A stretch of DNA of 64,000 bases from Pelagibius sp028280305 (GCF_965233615.1 NZ_OZ247495.1), one strand, 5' to 3'; positions 36,002 to 44,838 are shown, counted from the stretch's first letter. Notes: generated from the sequence alone by a model not told the origin. A program made the numbers and translations.

Positions 36002-36910
36002 TCAGCCGCCGATGCGCCGCCCTGCTTCACCGACACTTGCCGCGCTGCCGTGTTCAAGCTCGCCCATTATGTCATCACGCAAACGGCGCGCGGCGGGGCT
36101 CAACTGAACCGCTTCGATCAACGCCATCTCCGTATCCTCAAGAGCCGGCAGTGCACAGGCCTCGCTGTTCAGGATCGTCAGATCCGCAGGCGCCATCTCC
36201 TTTGGTAGCACGGTCACCCCGAGGCCGGCACGAACCGCGGCGTGGGCACCCGCCAAAGAACCGCAAGTATAGGCGATGCGCCAGCGCCGCCGGCAGGCAT
36301 CGAGCGCGACGGTCATTCGTTTTCGATACACGCAAGGCGACGGCGACACCACCAGCGGCAAGGGCCCCTCGCCCAGGGCAATCTGCTTGTCGGCGGCAAT
36401 CCAGACGAGAGGCTCCCGCCAAACCCCGATGCCCTCACTCGCCGCGGCGGGTTCGCGCTTCACCAAGGCAATGTCCAGCCCACCGCTGTGGAAGCGCTCC
36501 AGGACCTGAAGCGTCAGCTCGCAGGTCACTTCCAATGCCACCTGCGGATGGCTGCGGGCAAAGCGCGCGAGAACGGAAGGCAAATGGCTGGTGGCGAAAT
36601 CCTCAGGGGCCCCCAGGCGGACGACACCTGAAAGTTCCGGTTCGCGCACCCGCGCCGATAACTCCTCGTTCAGGCTGAGAATACGCCGCGCGTAATCGAG
36701 GATCAGTTCCCCTTCGCCGGTCAGGGAGAGATGCCGCGGACTGCGCTCCAGCAGCTTGACCCCCAGGTGCTGTTCAAGCCGCTTGATCTGAAGCGAGATC
36801 GCCGACTGGCCCCGCAGCAAGCGCTCGGCTGCCCGCGAGAAGCCACCGCTTTCCACGACTGCGACAAATGCCCTCAGGAGCTCCGGGTCCGTCGTTGCGG
36901 GTGCTGTCAT
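36002..36910 (-). CDS. LysR family transcriptional regulator
   Basis: A 302-residue regulator. The N-terminal winged helix-turn-helix (DPELLRAFVAVVESGGFSRA, SAISLQIKRLEQHLGVKLLE) is near residues 8-62. A linker helix and the C-terminal effector-binding domain follow (VVRLGAPEDFATSHLPSVLA). The effector is unknown. It is divergent from icd, and a T-N11-A dyad in the 115-bp gap looks like its operator, so it may control itself and icd. The ATG at 36910 begins about seven residues before the helix-turn-helix family similarity. Confidence 0.92.
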   Translation of the reverse strand: MTAPATTDPELLRAFVAVVESGGFSRAAERLLRGQSAISLQIKRLEQHLGVKLLERSPRHLSLTGEGELILDYARRILSLNEELSARVREPELSGVVRLGAPEDFATSHLPSVLARFARSHPQVALEVTCELTLQVLERFHSGGLDIALVKREPAAASEGIGVWREPLVWIAADKQIALGEGPLPLVVSPSPCVYRKRMTVALDACRRRWRIAYTCGSLAGAHAAVRAGLGVTVLPKEMAPADLTILNSEACALPALEDTEMALIEAVQLSPAARRLRDDIMGELEHGSAASVGEAGRRIGG

Positions 36911-36925
36911 GATGAGAATCCAATA

Positions 36926-36940
36926 ATTGACTTTCTCAAT
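36926..36940. promoter_or_regulatory. LysR-type operator (T-N11-A dyad) between the LysR gene and icd
   Basis: ATTGA-CTTTC-TCAAT is a perfect 5-5-5 dyad that satisfies the T-N11-A rule of LysR boxes. It lies 16 bp upstream of the regulator ATG and 86 bp upstream of icd, within AT-rich sequence that also contains TTGACT. Binding by the adjacent regulator is inferred. Confidence 0.5.
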
Positions 36941-37025
36941 AATAAGATCGTTAATAATCAATTTCAACAATTTAGGGACATCAGTTAGATACAGCGCAGA
37001 TTGTCCGAAGCGAGGAGTACCCAGG

Positions 37026-38525
37026 ATGACTGTACAGTTGAAACCCGGCGATTCCGCCGAATTCCAGGCGCTAAGTGGCGGCAAGGATGCCACGCCTGTG
37101 ACCGTTGCCTTTGGCGACGGCATTGGCCCGGAGATCATGAAGGCGAGCCTCAATATCCTGATCGCCGCCGGAGCCAAGATCTCCATCGAACCCATCGAGA
37201 TCGGCGAGAAAGCCTATCTGGCCGGCAATACCGCCGGTATCGAACCCTCGGCCTGGGACAGCCTGCGACGGACAAAGGTTTTCTATAAAGCGCCCATCAC
37301 CACGCCACAGGGCGGCGGGTTCAAAAGCCTCAATGTGACGGTCCGCAAGTCGCTCGGCCTCTTCGCCAATGTCCGTCCCTGCACCGCTTACGCGCCCTTT
37401 GTCGCCACCAAGCATCCGGGCATGGACCTGGTCGTCGTGCGCGAGAACGAGGAAGATCTCTATGCCGGGATCGAGCATCGGCAAACCGACGATGTCTATC
37501 AATGCCTGAAGCTGATCTCACGGCCCGGCTGCGAGAAGATTGCGCGCTACGCTTTTGAATATGCAAAGGCGCAGGATCGTAAGAAGGTCACCTGCTTCAC
37601 CAAAGACAACATCATGAAGTTGACCGACGGCCTGTTCCACAAGGTCTTCGACGAGGTCGCAGCCGAATATCCGGAAATCGAGAACGAACACTGGATTGTC
37701 GATATCGGCGCCGCCAAGCTGGCCGATACGCCCGAGGCATTCGACGTGGTGGTCATGCCCAACCTCTACGGCGATGTCCTGAGCGACGTGGCCGCGCAGA
37801 TCGCCGGTTCGGTCGGCTTGGCGCCCTCAGCCAACATCGGTGAACACTGCGCCATGTTCGAGGCAATCCACGGCTCTGCTCCCCGCCGCGCCGGCCAGGA
37901 CATGGCCAACCCTTCGGGCCTGCTGCTGGCCGGTGTCATGATGATGAACCATATCGGCCAGTCCGATGTCGCCGAGAAGGTTCATAACGCCTGGCTGAAG
38001 GCCATCGAGGACGGACTCCACACCTACGACATCTTCGATGCGGAAACCTCGAAGCAGAAGCTCGGCACCGCGGCCTTTGCCGAAGCCGTCATTGACCGTC
38101 TCGGTCAGAAGCCGGCGCAGCTTCAGCCCGTGACCTACAATGCCGAGGCAAAACCCTTTGAGGTGCCGCGCCCCACGGCAAGGCCGACCGCGAACAAAGA
38201 ACTTGTCGGGATCGATGTCTTTGTCGACTCGACCAAATCGGCAGAGGCCCTTGCCGCCGACATGCAGCATGCCGAGTCCCCTCTGGTTGAGCTCGCCATG
38301 ATCACCAATCGGGGCGTCAAGGTCTGGCCCGGCGGTCTGCCGGAAACCTTCTGCACCAACCATTGGCGCTGCCGTTTCATGGCCAAGCCCAACAAGCAGA
38401 TGAACAAAGCAACAATCGTGGAGTTGCTCAGCAACCTGACCAAGGTGGGCGTCGACTTCATCAAGACCGAGCAGCTCTTCACCTTCGACGGTGAAATCGG
38501 CTACTCACTCGGCCAGGGTCAATAA
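37026..38525 (+). CDS. icd: Isocitrate dehydrogenase, long type
   Basis: A 499-residue member of the isocitrate/isopropylmalate dehydrogenase family. It probably converts isocitrate to 2-oxoglutarate in the TCA cycle. Substrate-site residues are in KSLGLFANVRPC and VVRENEEDLYAGIEHRQ. Metal-binding aspartates are in NLYGDVLSDVAAQIAG, and the cofactor loop is EAIHGSAPRRAGQDMANPS. The extra C-terminal domain (from about residue 370) resembles the long form known from Thermus and Rickettsia. NADP preference is likely but not provable here. The ATG at 37026 has GAGGAG about 9 nt upstream. Confidence 0.9.
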   Translation: MTVQLKPGDSAEFQALSGGKDATPVTVAFGDGIGPEIMKASLNILIAAGAKISIEPIEIGEKAYLAGNTAGIEPSAWDSLRRTKVFYKAPITTPQGGGFKSLNVTVRKSLGLFANVRPCTAYAPFVATKHPGMDLVVVRENEEDLYAGIEHRQTDDVYQCLKLISRPGCEKIARYAFEYAKAQDRKKVTCFTKDNIMKLTDGLFHKVFDEVAAEYPEIENEHWIVDIGAAKLADTPEAFDVVVMPNLYGDVLSDVAAQIAGSVGLAPSANIGEHCAMFEAIHGSAPRRAGQDMANPSGLLLAGVMMMNHIGQSDVAEKVHNAWLKAIEDGLHTYDIFDAETSKQKLGTAAFAEAVIDRLGQKPAQLQPVTYNAEAKPFEVPRPTARPTANKELVGIDVFVDSTKSAEALAADMQHAESPLVELAMITNRGVKVWPGGLPETFCTNHWRCRFMAKPNKQMNKATIVELLSNLTKVGVDFIKTEQLFTFDGEIGYSLGQGQ

Positions 38526-38557
38526 AAAAGACCGGGCGTTGACAGGGAGGAGTGGGG

Positions 38558-38589
38558 AAAGGCGGGCCTTCTGACGGAGGCCCGTCTTT
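38558..38589. terminator. Bidirectional terminator between icd and the Mth938-like gene
   Basis: AAAGGCGGGCCT and AGGCCCGTCTTT form a 12-bp stem (one G-T pair) with an 8-nt loop. The A and T ends let it work for both convergent genes. Confidence 0.7.
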
Positions 38590-38594
38590 CTCTT

Positions 38595-38972
38595 TCAATC
38601 GACCGCGATGACGGCGGCAGCAACGCGCCGGTCTTCTGCAGCAAGCACATTGTAGGTGCGGCAGGCGGCACCGGTGTCCATAGGCTCCAGGGCCAGGCCC
38701 CGCGCCCTTGCCGCCTCCGTCAGGTCAGGGTCGATGAAGGCCATGGCTGTCCCACAGCCGATCAGCAGCACTTCGATTGCCGGATCGGCCGAGATCACCG
38801 GTTCAAGATCCTCGAGGGAGAGGGTTGTGATGTCGGTGACGTCCCAGGCCAGCGTCCGCTCGGGCAGAACCAGCGTCGAGCCGCTGTAAGCCTCTCCGGA
38901 CACCCGAAACCCGCCGCCGCCATAACCTTCGATGATCTGGCGGTCCTGAGGGATCAGGGGGGTCACATCCAT
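38595..38972 (-). CDS. Mth938-like domain protein (NDUFAF3 family)
   Basis: A 125-residue Mth938-like protein. IIEGYGGGGFRVSGEAYSGS, the strand EVLLIGCGTAMAFID and GAACRTYNVLAAEDRRVAAA are typical. The mitochondrial relative NDUFAF3 is a complex I assembly factor, and the bacterial role is not settled. The ATG at 38972 (MDVTPLIP) is the family start. It follows secF by 49 bp, and the linkage with secDF is one I know from other Alphaproteobacteria. Confidence 0.85.
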   Translation of the reverse strand: MDVTPLIPQDRQIIEGYGGGGFRVSGEAYSGSTLVLPERTLAWDVTDITTLSLEDLEPVISADPAIEVLLIGCGTAMAFIDPDLTEAARARGLALEPMDTGAACRTYNVLAAEDRRVAAAVIAVD

Positions 38973-39021
38973 AACCGTTCCTTTTATTCGCAGGACAGCG
39001 GCCGGCTTTCTGGACGGCGGA

Positions 39022-39960
39022 TCAGGCCTTGGCGGCAGCGCCCTTGGAGGGGGCCTCGTCCTCTTCATTGCCGCGGCGCAGCTTCATGAAGGACAACAGC
39101 GGCACCGCCAGCGCGACCGAAGAATAGGTGCCGATCACCACGCCCCAGATCAGCCCGGCCGTAAAGCCGCGGATCACCTCGCCGCCAAAGAAGAACAGCG
39201 CCCCCAGGGCAAGCAGCGTGGTGAAAGAGGTCAGCACCGTGCGGGATAGCGTGAGGTTGATCGACCGGTCGAGGACCTCGTTCAAGGGCACTTTCTTGAA
39301 CTTGCGCAGTGTCTCGCGCACCCGGTCGAAGATCACCACGGTATCGTTGATCGAGTAACCGGCGATGGTCAGCACCGCCGCCAGGGTTGCCAGATTGAAT
39401 TCGATCTGGGTAATCGCGTAGAAACCGACCGTCGCTATCACGTCATGGATCAGGGCCACGAGGGCCGCCACACTGAAATGCCATTCAAAGCGGAACCAGA
39501 TGTAGAACGCGATTCCGAGCAGAGCCAGGACCGTTGCCAGCAGTCCGGCCTGCTTCAGTTCTCCGCCGACCTTGGGGCCGACAAACTCCTGCCGCCGCAT
39601 CTCGATACCCTCGCCGAGGGCTTCGCGGACCATCTGGATCGCCTTGATCTGTTCGGCCTCTTCACCGGCCTGCCGTTCAATGTTGATCAGAACGTCGGTC
39701 GGCTCGCCGAACTCCTGCAAAGTGACCTCACCGAGCCCAAGGTCGGAGACCCGTGCGCGCAGGGCGCTGAGATCGGCCGGGCCCTCGGTGCGGATCTCCA
39801 TCAGGATGCCGCCGCGGAAGTCGACGCCGAAATTGAGCCCCTGGGTGAAGAACAGGCCCACTGACCCCAGCATCAGACAAGCCGAGATGACCAGGAAGAG
39901 GCTGCGGCGCTTGATGAATTGCAGGCCGTACTCAAGCGGCAGGCTGCGAATGATTGCCAT
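39022..39960 (-). CDS. secF: Protein translocase subunit SecF
   Basis: A 312-residue RND-type membrane protein with six helices. The first helix follows LQFIKRRSLFLVIS, and the conserved GLNFGVDFRGGILMEI is near residue 40. GYSINDTVVIFDRVRE and LSRTVLTSFTTLLAL are family signatures. With SecD it uses the proton gradient to help pull exported proteins into the periplasm. The ATG at 39960 is used. An earlier in-frame start would overlap secD. It lies 13 bp after secD. Confidence 0.95.
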   Translation of the reverse strand: MAIIRSLPLEYGLQFIKRRSLFLVISACLMLGSVGLFFTQGLNFGVDFRGGILMEIRTEGPADLSALRARVSDLGLGEVTLQEFGEPTDVLINIERQAGEEAEQIKAIQMVREALGEGIEMRRQEFVGPKVGGELKQAGLLATVLALLGIAFYIWFRFEWHFSVAALVALIHDVIATVGFYAITQIEFNLATLAAVLTIAGYSINDTVVIFDRVRETLRKFKKVPLNEVLDRSINLTLSRTVLTSFTTLLALGALFFFGGEVIRGFTAGLIWGVVIGTYSSVALAVPLLSFMKLRRGNEEDEAPSKGAAAKA

Positions 39961-39973
39961 GGTCCCTGCCCTC

Positions 39974-41533
39974 CTAGATCGCCAAGGTGTCAGGCTTGCG
40001 CTGACGCAGCCAAAGCACGACAAGGGATCGGGTCAACATGATCGCCGAGAACATCGACGTCAGCAGCCCGATGGCGAGCGTAACCGCGAAGCCTTTGATG
40101 GGGCCGGAGCCGAAATTGAACAACAGCAGCGCCGCGATCAAGGTTGTCAGATTGGAGTCCATGATCGTCGAAAGGGCCCGTCGATAACCGGCATCAACAG
40201 CCGTAACCGGGCCGCGGCCATTGCGCATCTCCTCGCGAATGCGCTCGAAGATCAGCACATTGGCATCCACCGCCATACCGATGGTGAGGACGATACCGGC
40301 AATGCCCGGCAGGGTCAGCGTCGCCTGCAGTACCGAAAGCGCGGCCAGCAGCAAGACCAGGTTCACCAGAAGCGCGGCAGCCGCCATGGCGCCGAAGAGG
40401 CCGTAGATCGCCGCCATAAAGATGACCACGAACACGAGACCGAGGACAGCGGCGATCTCGCCGGCGCGGATCGAGTCCGCCCCCAAGCCCGGCCCGACGG
40501 TGCGTTCCTCGAGATAGGACAGCGGCGCCGGCAGGGCGCCCGCACGCAGCAGCAAGGCAAGGTCCTGCGCTTCCTCGACGGTAAAGGTGCCGGAGATCAC
40601 GCCGCGCCCGCCCAGGATCGGTTCGCGGATCTGCGGCGCCGAAATCACCTTGTCATCCAGAACGATGGCAAAGAGACGCCGGACATTTTCCGTCGTCGCT
40701 TGGCCGAAACGTTGCGCACCCACCGTATCGAAGCTGAAGCTGACCACCGGAAGGCCGTCCTGGAAGGTCGCCTGTGCATCCACCAAGCGATCACCACTGA
40801 CCATCACCCGCTTGCTCACCGGATAGGCCTCCGGCTCGCCCGGGCCGGGGTCATCCGCCTCCAGCAGTTCCACCGACGGCGGCAGGCGCCCGCCGGTGCC
40901 AAGGCTGTCATGCACGAAGCGGAAACTCAGGACCGCCGTCTGACCGATCAGCGCCTTGATGCGTTCCGGATCGTCGACGCCGGGCAATTGAATGAGAATG
41001 CGGTCTTCGCCATGGCGCTGGATGGAAGGTTCCTTGGTGCCCGTCTCGTCGATCCGGCGGCGGATCACTTCGATCGCCTGATTGACGACGGCGGTGGAGC
41101 GCTCCTGAATCGCCTGCTCCGACAAGGCAACCCGGAACACACCGTCATCGACGTCGACATCCAAGAGCCGCGGGATCAACTCGACGATCGCCTGCCGCGC
41201 CCGGCCGGAATCTTCCGGATTGTTCAGCGTGAAGCCGGCCTCCAGCCCGAATAGCCCCCAGCCCGAGGCCTGAATGCCGCGCTGCGACATGGCGCTGCGC
41301 AGTTCCTCCACCAGGTTCTCACGGTCTTCCTCGAAAACGGACGGCAGATCCACCTCGATCAGCAGATAAGAACCGCCGCGCAGGTCGAGGCCCAGGTTCA
41401 CCTGTTGGTGGGGCACCCAGCCCGGCAGGTCTTCTGCCTGCTTGCTGCCAAGCAGGTTGGGAGACGCATAGACGAAACCAGCCAGCACAATCAAGATGAT
41501 CAGAACGACTTGCCAGCGCGGGATATGAACCAT
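39974..41533 (-). CDS. secD: Protein translocase subunit SecD
   Basis: A 519-residue partner of SecF. It has an N-terminal helix (VVLIILIVLAGFVYA) and LGLDLRGGSYLLIEVD near residue 50. The large periplasmic P1 region is followed by five helices with IAGIVLTIGMAVDANVLIFERIREE. All parts of a full-length SecD are present. It is part of a yajC-secD-secF order on the minus strand. Confidence 0.95.
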   Translation of the reverse strand: MVHIPRWQVVLIILIVLAGFVYASPNLLGSKQAEDLPGWVPHQQVNLGLDLRGGSYLLIEVDLPSVFEEDRENLVEELRSAMSQRGIQASGWGLFGLEAGFTLNNPEDSGRARQAIVELIPRLLDVDVDDGVFRVALSEQAIQERSTAVVNQAIEVIRRRIDETGTKEPSIQRHGEDRILIQLPGVDDPERIKALIGQTAVLSFRFVHDSLGTGGRLPPSVELLEADDPGPGEPEAYPVSKRVMVSGDRLVDAQATFQDGLPVVSFSFDTVGAQRFGQATTENVRRLFAIVLDDKVISAPQIREPILGGRGVISGTFTVEEAQDLALLLRAGALPAPLSYLEERTVGPGLGADSIRAGEIAAVLGLVFVVIFMAAIYGLFGAMAAAALLVNLVLLLAALSVLQATLTLPGIAGIVLTIGMAVDANVLIFERIREEMRNGRGPVTAVDAGYRRALSTIMDSNLTTLIAALLLFNFGSGPIKGFAVTLAIGLLTSMFSAIMLTRSLVVLWLRQRKPDTLAI

Positions 41534-41562
41534 GGCGGGGTGCTTTCGAGTAAGGCCCGGAC

Positions 41563-41991
41563 TTAGGACTTGTCGCCCGGCGGCCGGTTGCCGCCGAAAA
41601 GCCCGCCAAGCAGGCTTTTGGGGCGCGCCGCGCCGGCATCGTTTGCGGGCTTCCCACCATCGCCCTTGGCCGCCGCCGCTTCGGTGCGGCTCGTGACATC
41701 CTGAATGGTGTGGCGCATCGCCCGGACACGCACGCCCTCGGCCAGTTCCAACTGGACCTCGGACTCGTTGATCACCTTGGTCACCGTGGCAATCAGCCCG
41801 CCGGCGGTCACGACCTTGTCGCCGCGGCGCAGGGCCTGAACCATATCACGGTGCATTTTCACCTTCTTTTGCTGCGGACGGATCAGCAGAAAATAGAAGA
41901 CGACAAAGATGAGGATGATGGGCAGGAAGGATGTGAAGAGATCGGCTCCACCGCCACCTGCGGCCTGGGCATAGGCCGGCGAAATAAGCAT
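41563..41991 (-). CDS. yajC: Preprotein translocase subunit YajC
   Basis: A 142-residue small membrane protein that associates with SecDF. A single helix (SFLPIILIFVVFYFLLIRPQ) is followed by the conserved QQKKVKMHRDMVQALRRGDK and VVTAGGLIATV. The C-terminal tail is longer than usual and ends in a Gly-rich, basic segment. It is the first gene of the export operon and diverges from the DUF815 ATPase gene. Confidence 0.93.
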   Translation of the reverse strand: MLISPAYAQAAGGGGADLFTSFLPIILIFVVFYFLLIRPQQKKVKMHRDMVQALRRGDKVVTAGGLIATVTKVINESEVQLELAEGVRVRAMRHTIQDVTSRTEAAAAKGDGGKPANDAGAARPKSLLGGLFGGNRPPGDKS

Positions 41992-42164
41992 AAGTTAGAC
42001 CTTTTCCGAGCAGTCAGACCGGCGGACTATAACCACAAGCGCGCGAATTGCAACGTCACCTGGAAGCGCCGGAAACAGGCCAGAGCGGGATTGACCGGGC
42101 CCGGTCCAGCCATTAGATTTTGCGCCGAAATTCAACCTCTTGGCCGCCGTTCTTAGGGGCATCA

Positions 42165-43040
42165 ATGAACAGTCCAGAAAACCAAAGCCTCACGCCGCTG
42201 CTCCAGCGTATCGCCGAGGCGCTGGAACGACTCGCTCCGGTCGCCCCCTCGGCCATCGATCTGGATGCCGCCGACGCTTTCATCTGGCATCCGGAAAGCG
42301 ACCGGCTGGAGCCGGTGTTGCACATAAATCGGGTCGACTTCGCGCTTCTGCAAGGGATAGAGCGGCAGGCGGAGACGCTCTTCGAGAACACCCGGCGCTT
42401 TGCCGAGGGCCTGCCGGCCAACAATGCCCTGCTCTGGGGCTCCCGCGGCATGGGCAAGAGTTCCCTGGTGAAGGCCGTCCACGCCCGCGTGAACGAGGCC
42501 GGAAACGGCAAGGGCCGCCTCGTCCTGGTGGAAATCCATCGAGAGGATATTCCCAGCCTGCCACGGCTGCTGCAGTTGCTGCGCCAGACCGACCGTCCCT
42601 GCGTCCTGTTCTGCGACGACCTCAGCTTCGATGGCGAGGACGCCAGCTACAAATCGCTGAAAGCGGTCCTGGAAGGCGGCATAGAGGGGCGGCCGGCCAA
42701 CGTGATCTTCTACGCCACCTCCAATCGGCGCCATCTGATGCCCCGGGATATGATCGAAAACGAGCGTTCGACGGCAATCCATGCCTCGGAGGCTGTCGAA
42801 GAGAAGGTCAGCCTCTCCGACCGTTTCGGCCTCTGGCTCGGCTTCCACAACTGCGATCAGGATACCTATTTCGCCATGATCGAGGGCTACGCCGAGCGCT
42901 ACGGCCTGGCGATCCCCAAGGATCAGCTACGTGCCGAGGCCAAGGAATGGGGCGTCACCCGCGGCGGCCGCTCCGGCCGTGTCGCCTGGCAGTACATCCA
43001 GGATCTTGCCGGCCGCCTCGGCAAGCGCCTGGAAGACTAG
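42165..43040 (+). CDS. DUF815 family ATPase
   Basis: A 291-residue AAA-like P-loop protein. Walker A is GSRGMGKSSLVKAV near residue 98, Walker B CVLFCDDLSFDG near residue 145, then FYATSNRRHLMPRDM, the sensor region of the family. The function of DUF815 proteins is not established. The ATG at 42165 follows an AGGGGC ribosome-binding stretch. Its position between yajC and the nlpD-like gene is one I recognise from other Alphaproteobacteria. A palindromic repeat follows. Confidence 0.88.
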   Translation: MNSPENQSLTPLLQRIAEALERLAPVAPSAIDLDAADAFIWHPESDRLEPVLHINRVDFALLQGIERQAETLFENTRRFAEGLPANNALLWGSRGMGKSSLVKAVHARVNEAGNGKGRLVLVEIHREDIPSLPRLLQLLRQTDRPCVLFCDDLSFDGEDASYKSLKAVLEGGIEGRPANVIFYATSNRRHLMPRDMIENERSTAIHASEAVEEKVSLSDRFGLWLGFHNCDQDTYFAMIEGYAERYGLAIPKDQLRAEAKEWGVTRGGRSGRVAWQYIQDLAGRLGKRLED

Positions 43041-43060
43041 GCCCGCCGGATGACAGACCC

Positions 43061-43145
43061 TTCGAGACGGCGCTGACGCGCCTCCTCAAGCTGAGGGCTT
43101 GTCTCTCAATCCTCATACTGAGCAGGGCCGCAGGCCCGTCTCGAA
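43061..43145. repeat. Palindromic intergenic repeat element
   Basis: The ends TTCGAGACGG (43061-43070) and CCGTCTCGAA (43136-43145) are perfect inverted repeats. Inside are two smaller palindromes, CCTCA-AGC-TGAGG and CTCA-TAC-TGAG. The sequence resembles the dispersed REP-like palindromes with TTCGAGAC ends and CCTCA/TGAGG cores often seen in alphaproteobacterial intergenic regions. Only this copy is in the window. Confidence 0.65.
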
Positions 43146-43157
43146 CTATGCCTGGCC

Positions 43158-43484
43158 TTAGGGCTGCGGCGCTTCGGCGCGGTCGTTCATGCCATAGTCG
43201 CGGACAACAGAGGCGATGCGCAGACGGTAGTCCTGAAAGATGTCATGGCGCCCCCTGCCCTGCGCCGCCTGGTGCTCCGCATGATTGCGCCACCGGATCA
43301 GGGCTTCCTCATCGCGCCAGAAGGACAGGGAGAGGATCTTGCCTTCGTCGGTCAGGCTGGCAAAGCGTTCCACCGAGATAAAGCCGTCCATCTGCTCCAG
43401 CTCGCTGCGCAGGGATGCCGCGACATCCAGGTAATCACCCTTCCGGCCCTCCTTGGGCCGCACCTCGAAAATCACAACATGCAC
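43158..43484 (-). CDS. Antibiotic biosynthesis monooxygenase (ABM) domain protein
   Basis: A 108-residue dimeric alpha/beta-barrel type protein. VVIFEVRPKEGRKGDYLDVA, the central FISVERFASLTDEGKILSLS and FWRDEEALIRWRN match the ABM family. The group includes small cofactor-free oxygenases and heme-degrading enzymes, and the substrate here is unknown. The start is a GTG at 43484 with GGAGAG close upstream. Confidence 0.85.
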   Translation of the reverse strand: MHVVIFEVRPKEGRKGDYLDVAASLRSELEQMDGFISVERFASLTDEGKILSLSFWRDEEALIRWRNHAEHQAAQGRGRHDIFQDYRLRIASVVRDYGMNDRAEAPQP

Positions 43485-43581
43485 GGGCTCTCTCCGGATG
43501 ATGAAAGACTCAGGTAGACTCGCAGACGCGAAGGTCTGAGGCCAGGCTCGGCCCTATGACCGCGGTCGAAATATGCCTGCT

Positions 43582-44838
43582 TCAGTTTGTGGCAGCGGTG
43601 GTCGGCCGCGGGCCCATCATGGTCTCCGGGTTCACGGCACGGGTCCCGCGCCGCACCTCGAAGTGCAGTTGAGGGCGGTCGACCGAACCACTGGAGCCAA
43701 CCCTGGCGATGCTTTGGCCGCGGGTCACCACATCGCCCTGGGTCACCAGCAGCCGCTCGTTATGGGCATAGGCGGTTATCCAGCCGTCGGCATGCTTGAT
43801 CAGCAGCAGCTTGCCGAAGCCTTTCAGTTCCTCGCCGGCATAGGCGACAACGCCGTTCTCCGCGGCCCGCACCGGCGTGCCGCGCGGCGCGGCAATATTT
43901 ATTCCGTCATTGTGCTCGCCGCTTTTCTTGCCGCCGAAGGACGACAGAACCGGACCCTGTACCGGCCAAAGGAAGGTCGATTTCGCCCGCGGCGGCGGTT
44001 TGCCGACAGGTCCCGGCCTGGCGACGACGGGTTCCGCAGTCGGCGCTTTCGCTATCGCCGGCCGGTTTGCAGAAGGCCGCGCCGCCGGCGGTTTCGGCAG
44101 GCCCGCGGAACGGGTGGTGGCGGCAGCCGGGTTCTCCGCAGACGGCCGCGCCTGCGGCGCGGAAGATATACCGGCGGTCGCCGTTTGGGTTCCCATCTGC
44201 GGCAGGATCAGTTTCTGCCCGAGCGGGATCGTATAAGGCGCCTCGATACCGTTCAGGCGCACCAGCTCGCTGCGGTCGACGTCGTAGCGTCGCGCTATGT
44301 TGAAGATCGTATCGCCAGGCGCCACCACGTGGATCTTGGCCTGCGGGATCGTCAGGCTCTGGCCGAGGGTCAAGCGGTAGGGCGGCTGAAGGTTGTTGGC
44401 GTCGATGATCGCGCGGATCGGCAGACCGAAGCGCCGGGCGATGCCGTAAAGACTGTCACCTTTGCCCACCAGGTAACGTCCGTCAGCGGGAATGGCCGCG
44501 GTTTGAGCGGCAACCTGCTGGAGCTGCGCCGGCGGCGGCGCCTGCTGTATTGGAGTCGCTTGGGCCTGAGGTTGCGGGTTCGCCGCCTGCTGCGGTTGCG
44601 CGTCGCCGAGCGGCGCGAGTTGTTCCACCTCTACGGCGGAACCGGGCAGCGGCGATGCCGCCGTTTCAACAGGCTCGACCCAGGAGGCGAAGTTCAACGG
44701 CGGCGTCGGCTTGCGTTCCGGCAGCCTTGGCGGATCCTTCGGCGTCTGGAAGTCAGCCGCCCGGTAGGTCGGTGTCGCCAGGCAACCCGATAGCGCTAGG
44801 ACCACACAGCCTAAAACAAGCGTTGCTCGCAGTTTCAT
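43582..44838 (-). CDS. NlpD-like lipoprotein with two LysM domains and a degenerate LytM (M23) domain
   Basis: A 418-residue lipoprotein with the lipobox LALSGC (lipidated Cys19). Two LysM peptidoglycan-binding domains lie at about residues 120-165 and 166-213, then a Pro/Ala-rich linker and a C-terminal M23/LytM domain at about 300-410. The metal-binding residues look replaced: the segment aligned with HxGID reads NDGIN, and the final HxH reads QLH. It is probably not a peptidase but an activator of cell-wall amidases, as for NlpD, EnvC and DipM. The ATG at 44838 overlaps the pcm stop by 4 nt. Confidence 0.88.
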   Translation of the reverse strand: MKLRATLVLGCVVLALSGCLATPTYRAADFQTPKDPPRLPERKPTPPLNFASWVEPVETAASPLPGSAVEVEQLAPLGDAQPQQAANPQPQAQATPIQQAPPPAQLQQVAAQTAAIPADGRYLVGKGDSLYGIARRFGLPIRAIIDANNLQPPYRLTLGQSLTIPQAKIHVVAPGDTIFNIARRYDVDRSELVRLNGIEAPYTIPLGQKLILPQMGTQTATAGISSAPQARPSAENPAAATTRSAGLPKPPAARPSANRPAIAKAPTAEPVVARPGPVGKPPPRAKSTFLWPVQGPVLSSFGGKKSGEHNDGINIAAPRGTPVRAAENGVVAYAGEELKGFGKLLLIKHADGWITAYAHNERLLVTQGDVVTRGQSIARVGSSGSVDRPQLHFEVRRGTRAVNPETMMGPRPTTAATN

